A stretch of 64,000 nucleotides of DNA from Rhizobiaceae bacterium (GCA_023953835.1 JAMLJB010000003.1:165630-229629), one strand, 5' to 3'. Shown: positions 35,274 to 44,543, counted from the stretch's first letter. The notes: generated by a model from the sequence alone, not told the origin. A program made the numbers and translations.

Positions 35274-37569
35274 CGCTACCTACCTCGAGCATCTCACGCA
35301 GGTCCTGGTTGTGCTCGCCGAGCTGCGGAGCCATCCGCTTCACGGACACTGCGGATCTGGAGAATTTCATGGGCGCGCCGATGACGCTGAACGAGTCGCC
35401 CGCGGAGTTTTTTCCAGGCATGAGCAGTTCGCGGACAGAGGTCAGCGGATGGTTGACGACGCCTTGCAAGGTCGAGGCCTCGGCGGCGGGGATATGGGCT
35501 CGTTGGCACATGTCGACGACGTCAGCGGTGCTGAGCTTTGCGGCCCAGTCGGCAACGATCCGTTCCAGCTGCTCGGCGCGGGCCACCCGCGCCTTCGATG
35601 TCCGATACTCCGCCGAATCGGCCAGGTCCGCGCGGCCGGCCAATTCAGCCCAGGCGCGCCATTGGCGATCGGTGATGACTGCGAGGCTGACCGCGCCGTC
35701 CCGGGTGGCGAAGCATCCGTGCGGTGCGGAGTAGGGCGACCTGTTCCCCAATCTCGGCGTTTCCAGGTTCCCCTGGAATATCTCCGGCCAGAAACTTTGG
35801 GTCATCCAGAGGCCGACGTCGAAAAGGCAGGATTCGACCTGCTGGCCGTACCCATACCTCTTTCGCGCGATCAAAGCCGCGACGACGCCGGCCGTCGCGC
35901 TAAGCGCGGACATCAGGTCGACGATGGACAGGGCGACCTTGGTCGGCGCGCCGGACGGGCTTCCTGTTACCGCCATGATGCCGGTTTGCGCCTGGATCAC
36001 CATGTCGAAGGTCTTGCGGCCCCGCTTGGGTCCGCTTCGTCCGAAGCCGCCGATCGTGCAGTAGATCAGCCGGTCGTTGACGGTTTCCCTGTCCTCGGGC
36101 CCGACGCCCATTTTGGCGAGAGCCTGATCGCCGATGTTGGAGACAAAGACGTCTGCGGTTTTGCAGAGTTGCGAAAAGAGCGGCGTCCCGTCGGCCGATG
36201 TCGCCCCGAACGTCACGCCGAATTTGTCCGTGTTGTTGAGGTGGTAGAGATATGCTGCTCCAGCAATCTGGTTTGCGACCCTTCGGGTTCTCTCCCCTTC
36301 TGGCGGTTCGACTTTGAATACATCCGCGCCCAACATGCCAAGGATGCGGGCGGACAGCGGCCCGGCGGTCAGAATGCCCACGTCGACGACCTTGACGCCC
36401 GACAGCGGCGGCTGCCCCGACTCGCCCGGCCTGTCACCGCTCGGGAATTTCGCTGCCTGCCATTGCAGCGTCCCGGCTCCAAGCTCGGGGTATTCGCCCC
36501 ACCGCCATGCGGCGGATCTCTCCAGCCTGAACGGCAGCATGGGCATGGCATCGTCGCCGCGCCGGCGGACGATCCGGTATTTCGCATGCTCGTCCTCGAT
36601 CGCTTCCGCCAGGCTCAATACGGCACTTGCCGGCACGTTGGCCGCATCGAGGGCGGTCAGTAGCTCGGCGGTTTCAATGCTGGCGGTCCACTCGCTTATG
36701 AGCCTGTCCAGTTCCTCGACGTTCCTCACCCGGTCGGGATTGGTGAGGAATCGTTCGTCCGTTCCCCATTCCGCTCGGCCCATCGCGCTGGCCAGCGCTT
36801 GCCATTGGTGGTCACCGACCGTTGAAATGGCGACCCATCCGTTCCTGGTCGGGTAATTGTTCCACGGCGCCGTCATGGTGTGCCGGTTGCCGACCCGTTC
36901 GAAATCCTCGCCGGTCAGGAGGTAGCCGGGCAGGATCGTGCCCAAGAACGAAAACACGGCATCGAATTCGCTTTGGTCGATGACATCGCCCGAGCCCACG
37001 TCCAGTCGCTTGTAGAGCGCCGAAAGGATGGCGATCAGCCCGTAGAATGCGCCCCCATACGCCGCAATCGGAATGCCGGCGGCAACCGGCTCTTCGCCGT
37101 CCTGACCGTTGGTCTGGAGGACTCCCGCCAATGATTGGACGATCAGTTCCGATGCGGACATGTTCGCGTAAGGTCCCGCAAGCCCGAACGGGCTGATGCA
37201 GCACAGCACCAGGGACTTCACCGCCGTGATGTCGTCGAGCCAGCCATGGCTGTCGATGAGCGAGTGCCCAGATTTGTCGAGCAGAACGACATCGGCTTTG
37301 CCAAGAAGACCCTTCAGGTCCTTCATCGCCTCCATGTCCTCGAAGTCGACGACGGCACTGTGCTTGCCTCGGGAATACAGCCCGAAAAGGGGCGCGCGCG
37401 CGTCGTGAAATGCGTCGTCCTGCCGACGCAGCGGATGGCCTGCCGGCGGCTCGATCAGGATGACGTGGGCTCCGAGTTCAGCTAGCATCCGGCCGCACAG
37501 CATGACGCTTTCGGACCCGGAACCCAGCTCGACGACACGAAGTCCGTCCAAAGGAAAATCGGCGTTCAC
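35266..37569 (-). CDS. Double-length CaiB/BaiF-family CoA-transferase (fusion)
   Basis: A 767-residue protein made of two CaiB domains: about residues 8-370 and 390-760. Both have the family start (LRVVELGSGSESVMLCGRML and VKVVDVGILTAGPLSARILG). The catalytic Asp is present in the second domain (LSIVDLMSALSATAG) but the first domain reads GIPIAAYGGAFYGL, with Ala where Asp is expected. Class III enzymes work as dimers of interlocked rings; the fusion may form that unit in one chain with a single active site. It lies between the SDR and prpF-like genes. Confidence 0.88.
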   Translation of the reverse strand: MNADFPLDGLRVVELGSGSESVMLCGRMLAELGAHVILIEPPAGHPLRRQDDAFHDARAPLFGLYSRGKHSAVVDFEDMEAMKDLKGLLGKADVVLLDKSGHSLIDSHGWLDDITAVKSLVLCCISPFGLAGPYANMSASELIVQSLAGVLQTNGQDGEEPVAAGIPIAAYGGAFYGLIAILSALYKRLDVGSGDVIDQSEFDAVFSFLGTILPGYLLTGEDFERVGNRHTMTAPWNNYPTRNGWVAISTVGDHQWQALASAMGRAEWGTDERFLTNPDRVRNVEELDRLISEWTASIETAELLTALDAANVPASAVLSLAEAIEDEHAKYRIVRRRGDDAMPMLPFRLERSAAWRWGEYPELGAGTLQWQAAKFPSGDRPGESGQPPLSGVKVVDVGILTAGPLSARILGMLGADVFKVEPPEGERTRRVANQIAGAAYLYHLNNTDKFGVTFGATSADGTPLFSQLCKTADVFVSNIGDQALAKMGVGPEDRETVNDRLIYCTIGGFGRSGPKRGRKTFDMVIQAQTGIMAVTGSPSGAPTKVALSIVDLMSALSATAGVVAALIARKRYGYGQQVESCLFDVGLWMTQSFWPEIFQGNLETPRLGNRSPYSAPHGCFATRDGAVSLAVITDRQWRAWAELAGRADLADSAEYRTSKARVARAEQLERIVADWAAKLSTADVVDMCQRAHIPAAEASTLQGVVNHPLTSVRELLMPGKNSAGDSFSVIGAPMKFSRSAVSVKRMAPQLGEHNQDLREMLEVGSDA

Positions 37570-37672
37570 ATGCTTACTCCAGATTTCAGGCGAGACGCCT
37601 CGTCGGTCCCGGCATTCGTCCGGGCTGATCCACGTCTGCGGATCGGACCGTCAGGTTCGCGCTTCTGGCCGG

Positions 37673-38446
37673 TCAACCGACGCGCGAAATGCCCCCGTTG
37701 ACGCTAAGCACCTGGCCATTGATGAATCCCGCCTCCTCCGAAGAGAGGAATTGCACAACCGCGGAAATATCGGAGGGCTGTCCGATCCTGCCCGTCGGGT
37801 TTGCCGCGGCGCGCCTGGCGATCTGTTCCGGCGTCAGCACTTCATGGAGCAACGGCGTATCGGTGGTGCCGGGGCATACCACGTTCACGGTTATTCCATC
37901 GCGCGCCACTTCCGCGCACAGCGACTTCGAAAATCCGATCACCCCGGCCTTGGCGCCGGCATAGACCGCTTCTCGCGGAGTGCCGACGCGCGCGGCATCC
38001 GAGCTGATGTTGATGAGCCGGCCCCAGCGGGCGCTTTGCATCCGAGGGAGCACCGCCCGTGTCAGGTTGAGGACGCTGGTGAAATTCAGCGCGATGATTC
38101 GATCGGCCTCGTCCTCGGAAATCTCCAGGAACGGCCGGTTCGGCGCGCCGCCGGCCGAATTGACGAGAATCTCGACGGGACCCAGCTGGCGCGCCACCTC
38201 TTCAACGGCTTCGATCGCCCACGTACTGGCAGTGATGTCCCCGATCAGGCCGCATAAGCCGTCGGCATGGGAAGCGAGAAGCTGCTGCGCCGCTGAAAGG
38301 GCGGGCGCATCCTTGTCGAGGATCGCGATGCGATGCCCTTGCGCGGCAAAGCGACGGGCGATGTCCAGGCCGATGCCTCTGGCGCCGCCGGTGACAAGTA
38401 CGACGCGGGGTTTGACGGCACACCCTTCCATTGCTTCATCGGCCAT
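37673..38446 (-). CDS. SDR-family oxidoreductase (probable hydroxyacyl-CoA dehydrogenase)
   Basis: A 257-residue classical SDR. VLVTGGARGIGLDIARRF holds the NAD(P)-binding TGxxxGIG, NSAGG stands for the usual NAG, and the active site is Ser in LINISSD plus YAGAK (Tyr and Lys). ATG 38446 overlaps the crotonase stop; an ATG at 38431 is also possible. Between two crotonases and a CoA-transferase it probably oxidises a hydroxyacyl-CoA, as BadH does in alicyclic-acid breakdown. Confidence 0.8.
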   Translation of the reverse strand: MADEAMEGCAVKPRVVLVTGGARGIGLDIARRFAAQGHRIAILDKDAPALSAAQQLLASHADGLCGLIGDITASTWAIEAVEEVARQLGPVEILVNSAGGAPNRPFLEISEDEADRIIALNFTSVLNLTRAVLPRMQSARWGRLINISSDAARVGTPREAVYAGAKAGVIGFSKSLCAEVARDGITVNVVCPGTTDTPLLHEVLTPEQIARRAAANPTGRIGQPSDISAVVQFLSSEEAGFINGQVLSVNGGISRVG

Positions 38447-39215
38447 GGAAGGTCGCCTTGCGCTTCTGCAGAAAGGCATTCATGCCTTCCGCCCTGTCTT
38501 CCGTCATGAAGGCGGACGAACAAAGATGGGCTTCGTATTGAAGGCCAGATTGCAGGTCCATGTTCATCCCGTGGTCGACGGCGGACTTGAGCCAGCTGAT
38601 GCTCAGCGGCGCCATCGCACAGATTTTCTCGGCCATCGCGACGGCTGCATCCACAACCGATCCGGACCGGACGACCCGGTTGACCAGCCGCACCCGCTCG
38701 GCCTCGGCTGCGTCGATATACTCCGACGTGAAGAGCATCTCCTTCGCATAGGCGGAACCGACGATGCGCGGCAGACGCTGCGTTCCTCCGCCGCCCGCGA
38801 CAGATCCGATGCGCGCGCTCGTGATCCCGAACACCGCATTGGGCGCGGCCAGGCGGATGTCGCACATCAGCGCCAGCTCCATGCCCCCGGTGATGCACCA
38901 GCCGCTCACCGCGGCGATCACGGGTACGGCACTGCGCTCGATTGTCTCGCCGAGTTGACGGAACGAAGCGGCATATGCGGTCGCCTGGCGTTGCGTCGTC
39001 GCCTGCAATGCCTCGTTGAGGTCGACCCCGGTGGAAAACGCCTTGTCGGAACCCGTGATGACGATCGCCCTGCAGCGGCCATCGGCGTTGCATTCCTTGA
39101 CCTTGTCGCCGAGCGCCCGCAGGAGTTCCTGTGACAGGGCGTTATGCTTTTCGGGCCGGTTGAGGGTGACAATGACCGTCGCTTCGCGAACTTCGCTCTT
39201 GATCGTATCGCTCAT
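38436..39215 (-). CDS. Enoyl-CoA hydratase/isomerase (crotonase) family, one Glu
   Basis: A 259-residue protein; ATG 39215 follows GGACGGGA. The oxyanion-hole regions are DKAFSTGVDL and GWCITGGMELALMCD. The first catalytic Glu (GGMELAL) is present; the second, expected in FGxPE, is lost (FGITSARIG). Such enzymes can be hydratases with changed chemistry or isomerases. 22 bases behind the next crotonase gene. Confidence 0.85.
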   Translation of the reverse strand: MSDTIKSEVREATVIVTLNRPEKHNALSQELLRALGDKVKECNADGRCRAIVITGSDKAFSTGVDLNEALQATTQRQATAYAASFRQLGETIERSAVPVIAAVSGWCITGGMELALMCDIRLAAPNAVFGITSARIGSVAGGGGTQRLPRIVGSAYAKEMLFTSEYIDAAEAERVRLVNRVVRSGSVVDAAVAMAEKICAMAPLSISWLKSAVDHGMNMDLQSGLQYEAHLCSSAFMTEDRAEGMNAFLQKRKATFHGR

Positions 39216-39237
39216 ATTCCCGTCCTGACTGTTCCGA

Positions 39238-40059
39238 TCACGAGTCTGCATCTGCCGCCCGGAATTTATTGAAGTTAGGCTTCCGCTTCTCCGAGAAGGC
39301 GGCCGCGCCCTCCCTTTGCTCGGGAGTCCCGTAGAGAAAGGACAGCATCTCCATGCCGTCGACGAAGGAAGGCCACATTGCGTCCACCGCGTGGTTCAGG
39401 GAAAGCTTGGCGATGCGCAGGGACTGGGGGCTCATATCCAGCAGCTTCTTGCAGGTCGCATCCACGAGATCATCGAGTTCAGCGTCGGGAACGACCTGGT
39501 TGACCAGGCCCCATTCGAAGGCCTCGGCCGCGGACAGCATCCGGCAGGTGTAGATCAGCTCCCTGGCGCGCTTTTCACCGACCACCCGGGGAAGAATCTG
39601 CGTCGCCCCCCACACCGGCACCATGCCGACGTTCGGGCCCACCTGGCCAAATTTGCCGCTTTCCCCGCTCAGGGTCATGTCGCACATGAGGTGAAGCTCG
39701 TGTCCGCCGCCCAGGCAGTACCCGCGGACGACCGCCACGGTGGGCTTATCGCAATTTCGCAGCGCCTGGCCGAGCGCCAGAATCCGCTGCAGGTGGCGCC
39801 GCGCGCCCGCCTGGGTCTGGATGCGCTGCGCCTTGACGTCGCCGCCGGACGAAAACGCCTTGTCGCCGGCACCGGCGATGACGACGACGCCGACCGACGC
39901 GTCGTCCGTCGCGTCCCGCACAGCCGCGCAGAGTTCTTCATAGGTCTTGGTCCGCAGCGCATTGAGGCAGTGTGGACGATTGATCGTTACATAGGCGACG
40001 TGGTCGACCTTCCGGTAGAGTACGTCCTCGAAGGCATCCAGCGCTGTCATCTTAACCAT
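39238..40059 (-). CDS. MenB/BadI-like crotonase
   Basis: A 273-residue protein; the start ATG 40059 fits the family N-terminus. DKAFSSGGDVKAQ and GYCLGGGHELHLMCD form the oxyanion hole. The following FGQVGPNVGMVPVWGATQIL is close to the FGQ.GP.VG block of MenB and of the ring-opening hydrolase BadI, not of ordinary hydratases, and YTCRMLSAAEAFEWGLVNQV fits too. It may therefore open or close a ring or cut a beta-ketoacyl-CoA by hydrolysis. First gene of the O11 unit (five genes leftward). Confidence 0.75.
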   Translation of the reverse strand: MVKMTALDAFEDVLYRKVDHVAYVTINRPHCLNALRTKTYEELCAAVRDATDDASVGVVVIAGAGDKAFSSGGDVKAQRIQTQAGARRHLQRILALGQALRNCDKPTVAVVRGYCLGGGHELHLMCDMTLSGESGKFGQVGPNVGMVPVWGATQILPRVVGEKRARELIYTCRMLSAAEAFEWGLVNQVVPDAELDDLVDATCKKLLDMSPQSLRIAKLSLNHAVDAMWPSFVDGMEMLSFLYGTPEQREGAAAFSEKRKPNFNKFRAADADS

Positions 40060-40191
40060 CGATCTGCTGCTCTCTGCTGCGGCCTGCGTGAAGACCGTCC
40101 CCTGGCGGCGGCGCCATGCACCTTGCGGTGACAAGCTCGCGCGCCCCAGTTCCGGCCGCAAGCCACGAGTCACCACAAGCGTGCTCCTATC

Positions 40192-40221
40192 GTTATAGAA
40201 ACGTTTCCATTTTTATGTCAA
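40192..40221 (-). promoter_or_regulatory. Promoter with LacI-type operator O11 (leftward)
   Basis: Minus strand: TTGACA at 40221-40216 and TATAAC at 40197-40192, 18 bases apart. The perfect palindrome GAAACGTTTC at 40198-40207 fills the second half of the spacer. It drives the five-gene unit down to the prpF-like gene, with a leader of about 130 bases. Confidence 0.75.
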
Positions 40222-40245
40222 GACCGGATTTGGAGCGGTGATGGA

Positions 40246-41277
40246 CTATGTCGTCGCCTGCGGGCCTGTCGACTTCGCCAGGTTCAGCGCGATGTCCACG
40301 ATCATGTCCTCCTGGCCGCCGACCATTCCCCGACGACCGGCTTCGACGAGGATGTCACGGGTATCGACCCCGTACCTTTTGCCGGCGTCTTCGGCATGGC
40401 GCAGGAAAGACGAGTAGACGCCTGCGTATCCCAGGGTCAGCGTCTCGCGGTCGACGCGAACGGCTCTGTCCTGCAACGGCCTCACCAGCGCCTCGGCGGC
40501 ATCCTGAAGCTTGAAGAGATCGCAATTGTGCTGCCAGCCTTGAAGATTCGCGACGGCGACAAAGGCTTCGATGGGACAGTTGCCCGCCCCGGCTCCAATC
40601 CCGGCCAGCGACGCATCGACGCGATAGGCGCCGTGCTCCACGGCTATGACCGAATTGGCGACCGACAAGGACAGGTTCTCATGCATATGGGCGCCGACCT
40701 GGGTGGACGGCTTCAACGCCGCGCCGAACGCATCCATTCGGGCCGCAACATCGCTTGGGATCAGCCGTCCGCCCGAATCGGTGCAGTAGACGCAGTCGGC
40801 GCCGTAGTCCTCCATTAGTTTCGCCTGTCGCGCGAGACCGGCAGGGTCGGTCATATGGGCCATCATCAGGAACCCTGACACGTCCAGGCCCATGTCCTTC
40901 GCGGCGGCGATATGCTGCGCGGCCACGTCGGCCTCGGTGCAATGCGTCGCCACGCGCACCGAAGTCACTCCCATGTCCCGCGCGCGCCGGAGATCCGCGA
41001 TCGTGCCGATCCCTGGGATCAGCAGCGTCGTCAGCTTGGCCGACCTGCATACTTTTGCCGCTTCGCCGATCCACTGCGCGTCGGTGCATTTACCGAACCC
41101 ATAGTTGAATGTGGAGCCGGTCAGCCCGTCGCCGTGTGCGACCTCGATGGCATCCACGCCCGCCTCGTCCAAGGCCTCGGCGATGGCGCGGATATGGCCC
41201 GGATCGTATTGATGCCGCAGCGCGTGCATCCCGTCCCGGAGCGTCACGTCCTGGATATAGACCCGCGTCTGGCTCAC
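40246..41277 (-). CDS. 4-hydroxy-2-oxovalerate-type aldolase
   Basis: A 343-residue DRE-TIM metallolyase starting at GTG 41277, overlapping the dehydrogenase stop by four bases. VTLRDGMHALRHQY at the N-terminus holds the catalytic Arg, metal-binding Asp and His; DASLAGIGAGAGNCPIEA is the C-terminal family signature. It splits a 4-hydroxy-2-oxoacid to pyruvate and an aldehyde, which passes to the partner dehydrogenase at 41274. No vinylpyruvate hydratase or ring-cleavage gene is in the island, so the substrate arises by another route. Confidence 0.88.
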   Translation of the reverse strand: MSQTRVYIQDVTLRDGMHALRHQYDPGHIRAIAEALDEAGVDAIEVAHGDGLTGSTFNYGFGKCTDAQWIGEAAKVCRSAKLTTLLIPGIGTIADLRRARDMGVTSVRVATHCTEADVAAQHIAAAKDMGLDVSGFLMMAHMTDPAGLARQAKLMEDYGADCVYCTDSGGRLIPSDVAARMDAFGAALKPSTQVGAHMHENLSLSVANSVIAVEHGAYRVDASLAGIGAGAGNCPIEAFVAVANLQGWQHNCDLFKLQDAAEALVRPLQDRAVRVDRETLTLGYAGVYSSFLRHAEDAGKRYGVDTRDILVEAGRRGMVGGQEDMIVDIALNLAKSTGPQATT

Positions 41278-42227
41278 CCTGCGACCCCTTCCCATTTCCG
41301 CACGCGTGCGAATTGTTCGGCGGTCTTCATCGCCGCCGACGTCATGATGTCCAGATTTCCGGCGTACTTCGGCAGATAATGTCCGGCGCCTTCGACCTCC
41401 AGGAAGGTCGATACTTTCAGGCCGGTAAATGACCGGCCGAGTTCCGGAATAAACAGCGGTGCGTTGGATCCGATGTTCTCGAACTGTATGTCCTGTTTGA
41501 GCCTGTACCCGGGTACATAGGATCGAACCTTTGCCACCATCTCGTGCACGGCATCGCTTATGGCTTCCCTGCTTCCGGATTCGCACAGGCAATATACCGT
41601 GTCGCGCATGATGAGCGGCGGCTCGGCCGGGTTGAGGATTATGATGGCCTTCCCGCGCTTCGCGCCGCCGATCTTTTCGATCGCCGCCGCGGTTGTTTCG
41701 GTGAATTCGTCGATGTTGGCGCGGGTTCCCGGCCCGGCGGATTTGGAGGCGATCGAAGCGACGATCTCGCCGTAGACGACCGGCGCGACACTGTTGACGG
41801 CGGCCACGATCGGTATGGTCGCTTGGCCGCCGCAGGTCACCATGTTGACGCTGCTGGCATCGAGATTGGCTTCCAGGTTCACGGGCGGCACGACGAACGG
41901 GCCGATCGCCGCCGGCGTGAGATCGATCACCTGCTTCCCTTCGGACACCAGCACGGCGTGATGCCGCAGATGGGCCCGTGCGGAGGTCGCATCGAATACG
42001 ATGCGGATGTCGGAAAAACAGGGCATGCGCCGCAGTCCGTCCAGCCCTTCGCTCGTCGTCTCTATCCCTAGCCGGCGCGCGCGCGCCAGCCCGTCGGATT
42101 CCGGATCGACGCCAACGAGCGCCGACACTTCAAGCGTGGCCGACCCCCTCGCTATCTTGACCATCAAATCCGTGCCGATGTTCCCAGATCCGATTATTGC
42201 GCATTTGACTTTTGGCACCGTCGCCAC
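41274..42227 (-). CDS. Acylating acetaldehyde dehydrogenase
   Basis: A 317-residue protein of the MhpF/BphJ/DmpF family. IIGSGNIGTDLMVKIAR binds NAD, the catalytic Cys is in MVTCGGQATIPIVAAV, and GPGTRANIDEFTETTA is conserved. It turns the aldolase-derived aldehyde to acyl-CoA and forms a channelling complex with the aldolase. First gene of the O12 unit, divergent from the LacI gene. Confidence 0.9.
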   Translation of the reverse strand: MATVPKVKCAIIGSGNIGTDLMVKIARGSATLEVSALVGVDPESDGLARARRLGIETTSEGLDGLRRMPCFSDIRIVFDATSARAHLRHHAVLVSEGKQVIDLTPAAIGPFVVPPVNLEANLDASSVNMVTCGGQATIPIVAAVNSVAPVVYGEIVASIASKSAGPGTRANIDEFTETTAAAIEKIGGAKRGKAIIILNPAEPPLIMRDTVYCLCESGSREAISDAVHEMVAKVRSYVPGYRLKQDIQFENIGSNAPLFIPELGRSFTGLKVSTFLEVEGAGHYLPKYAGNLDIMTSAAMKTAEQFARVRKWEGVAG

Positions 42228-42346
42228 CTTTTGGGTTTCCGATCAGAAGCGTGCTGTGGCACTTGGCCGAATGAGTCGGGGCCGTGCGGCTCTCGCAGTG
42301 CAGCATCTGCCAGGTCGGGTCGGCCAGGACAATCCACACATGCGGA

Positions 42347-42375
42347 TTGGTAACGTTTCCATGTTGCTATGTCAA
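42347..42375 (-). promoter_or_regulatory. Promoter with LacI-type operator O12 (leftward)
   Basis: Minus strand: TTGACA at 42375-42370 and TACCAA at 42352-42347, 17 bases apart; operator GTAACGTTTC at 42350-42359. It drives the aldehyde dehydrogenase and aldolase. It also lies at the 5' edge of the regulator gene, so the regulator may control itself. Confidence 0.7.
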
Positions 42376-43497
42376 ACATTGTGTGGCAGATTCTGGCTGC
42401 GGCATTCATGGAATTACATCTTGACCCGAGCGGATCAGAAAAACTCATCATCGTCTCCAGCCTCCGCGACCATAAAGGACGTCGCCAGGGAGGCCGGAGT
42501 CGGCATCGGAACGGTTTCGCGCGTGGTCAACTCGGTCGAGGGCGTGAAGGCGAAGACCCGGCATCGGGTGGAAACGGCCATCCTCCGACTGGGGTACAAT
42601 CCGAACCCGATCGCGCAGTCGATGCGAAACGGACTGCTGAAAACCTTCGCCTACGTGGCGCGCGACTTCTCCGTGCCCATCCTCAACATGTTTGTTGACG
42701 CCATGCAGTCGGTCCTCGATTCGAAGGGCTTCGGATTGCAGGTGGCCTCATCTTATCATGACGGCACCCGCGAGATCGCAATCCTGAAAAGGCTGGCGAT
42801 GCGGCGCGCTGACGGCATCGTCGTGGCGACGTCCGCCGAGGATGACCCCAACCTGCTCAAAGTATTGCGTGAATTGCCAATTCCGGTGGTGCTGCTCGAT
42901 CGCGACAATCCCGCGGAGCTGGACAGCGTCCTCGTCGATCATCGATCGGGAACCAGGGCGGGCGTGCAGCATCTTCTGGCCATGGGCCACAGGCGTGTCG
43001 CGCTCATTTCCGGTCAGCCGAACGTGCGGCCGGCAATCGAGCGGCTGGCAGGGTTTCGCGACGCTTTCCTGCATTCCGGTCTGACCGTCCCTGACGAGAT
43101 GATCCGGCTCGGGTCGTTCAGCACCGAATTTGCTTACAGCGAGGCCGCCATGCTGTTCCGGCTGCGCGAGCGGCCGACCGCCGTGTTTGCGGGCGGCACC
43201 GCCATGCTGGCCGGTGTAATCAGGGCGGCGCGCGACGCCGCTCTGAAAATCCCCGAGGACCTGTCGGTGATCAGCGGCGCCGACAGCGAGCTGGCGCAGC
43301 TCTATCAGCCCGGCATCACAACCGTGCGGTGGCAGCATGACCAGCTCGGCGTGGTGGCTGCGAAGTTCCTGCTGCGCCGCCTCGAAACCGGCAAACTGCC
43401 AAGGCAAAGCATGATTTTCCCGACCGAACTTATCCAGCGCGGATCTTGCTCGCCGCCCCACAGCGCAAGCCCTGATTTCGCGCCGTCTTCATTTTGA
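42361..43497 (+). CDS. LacI-family transcriptional regulator of the island
   Basis: The start is uncertain: ATG 42361 is the only nearby ATG but lies beside operator O12; TTG 42421, 16 codons before ATIKDVA, gives a normal length. The HTH reads ATIKDVAREAGVGIGTVSRVVN, the hinge NPNPIAQSMRNG, then a periplasmic-binding-type effector domain with VLLDRDNPAELDSVLVDHRSG and HRRVALISGQPNVRPAIERL. It is the only LacI-type regulator in the window and the natural reader of the AAACGTTT palindromes, a core also used by PurR. The hinge has AQSM where the minor-groove Leu of PurR (ARSL) stands. Effector unknown. It is followed by a crotonase gene. Confidence 0.88.
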   Translation: MLLCQTLCGRFWLRHSWNYILTRADQKNSSSSPASATIKDVAREAGVGIGTVSRVVNSVEGVKAKTRHRVETAILRLGYNPNPIAQSMRNGLLKTFAYVARDFSVPILNMFVDAMQSVLDSKGFGLQVASSYHDGTREIAILKRLAMRRADGIVVATSAEDDPNLLKVLRELPIPVVLLDRDNPAELDSVLVDHRSGTRAGVQHLLAMGHRRVALISGQPNVRPAIERLAGFRDAFLHSGLTVPDEMIRLGSFSTEFAYSEAAMLFRLRERPTAVFAGGTAMLAGVIRAARDAALKIPEDLSVISGADSELAQLYQPGITTVRWQHDQLGVVAAKFLLRRLETGKLPRQSMIFPTELIQRGSCSPPHSASPDFAPSSF

Positions 43498-43549
43498 GAC
43501 GCATTTGCGCGGGCGAATGCGTCCGGCACCCACTTCCCGAGGTTCCGCC

Positions 43550-44383
43550 ATGACAACTGGTTTCAACGAAACGGCAATAGATATCGGCATCCGGCGGTCC
43601 TTTGAAACCCTGGCGATCGACGAACCAGCCGAGCATATCATTCGTGTCGCGCTGAATCGCCCGGCCGCGGCCAACTCCCTCACAACCATGATGGGGCGCG
43701 AGATCACTGAGGTGTTTCATTTCCTCATCTGCAACCCCTCTGCCTTTCGCTGCGCCATCCTGACGGGCACTGGCGATCGCGTTTTCTGCGCCGGCGCCGA
43801 CCTGAAGGAGCGCGACGGCATGACGGATTCGGATTTCTTTGCGCAGCACCGGATATTCGAACGCATGGTTCGGACTGTCTGGGAATGCCCAATCCCGATC
43901 ATCGCCGCGCTGAACGGTCACACGATGGCTGGAGGACTCGAACTGGCCCTCAACTGCGATTTCGCCTATGCGGCCGCGCACGCCAAATTCGGATTCCCTG
44001 AGGTCAAACGCGGGATCATGCCAGGAGGGGCGGGCACGCAGCAACTTCCGCGCAAGATCGGGGAATCGCGGGCCAGGGAGATCATCCTGACCGGGGATAC
44101 GTTTTCGGCGGGCGACGCGCTGTCATGGGGGCTGATCAACCTCACGTGTCCTTCCGGCGAACTTCAAGATCGTGTGCTCGCCACAGCTGGGCGCATCAGG
44201 GACAACGCACCGCTGTCAATAATTCAGGCCAAGAAATCCATCACGATGGGGCTTCAGATGGACGTTCGCACGGGAATGTTCTTCGAGATTGAGGCCTATA
44301 ACCGTCTCGTTTCCACGGAAGATCGGATGGAAGGCGTCAAGGCCTTCGTGGAAAAACGCGAGCCCATCTTCCATGGCCGCTGA
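43550..44383 (+). CDS. Enoyl-CoA hydratase (both catalytic Glu present)
   Basis: A 277-residue crotonase. Oxyanion-hole regions are DRVFCAGADLKERDG and GHTMAGGLELALNCD; both catalytic Glu are present, in GGLELAL and FGFPEVKRG. It is the only one of the four crotonases here with the complete hydratase pair, so it is the best candidate for ordinary enoyl-CoA hydration. It resembles AtuE/LiuC-type methylglutaconyl-CoA hydratases in overall pattern, which would fit the HMG-CoA lyase-like gene downstream, but this is inference. 52 bases behind the LacI gene. Confidence 0.88.
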   Translation: MTTGFNETAIDIGIRRSFETLAIDEPAEHIIRVALNRPAAANSLTTMMGREITEVFHFLICNPSAFRCAILTGTGDRVFCAGADLKERDGMTDSDFFAQHRIFERMVRTVWECPIPIIAALNGHTMAGGLELALNCDFAYAAAHAKFGFPEVKRGIMPGGAGTQQLPRKIGESRAREIILTGDTFSAGDALSWGLINLTCPSGELQDRVLATAGRIRDNAPLSIIQAKKSITMGLQMDVRTGMFFEIEAYNRLVSTEDRMEGVKAFVEKREPIFHGR

Positions 44384-44466
44384 ACGCTGCACAGGCTGAG
44401 CTCCGCGCGGTCGGCGTAAGTCGTCACTATCCTCGAACACACGGACACAGAAAACAGAAGGGGCCA

Positions 44467-44495
44467 TTGCATTAGAATGGAAACGTTTCTAATAT
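44467..44495 (+). promoter_or_regulatory. Promoter with LacI-type operator O13
   Basis: TTGCAT (44467) and TAATAT (44490) are 17 bases apart, and the perfect palindrome GAAACGTTTC (44480-44489) ends at the -10 box. It drives the lyase, acyl-CoA dehydrogenase and crotonase genes. Confidence 0.75.
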
Positions 44496-44543
44496 GTGGT
44501 GGAATTGATATGCGCTCGCTGCGGGCGCTGCCAGGGTTCGCAT

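Noticed and set aside
40246..42227. Aldolase/aldehyde dehydrogenase pair as part of an aromatic meta-cleavage pathway
   Set aside because: No extradiol dioxygenase, hydrolase or vinylpyruvate hydratase gene is found in the island; the pair must serve another substrate route.
42001..42360. A longer N-terminus for the LacI gene starting at 42001
   Set aside because: It would run through the divergent aldehyde-dehydrogenase start and promoter O12, and LacI proteins begin close to the helix-turn-helix.
44097..44107. ATACGTTTTC inside the crotonase gene as an extra operator
   Set aside because: Two mismatches and inside a coding region.
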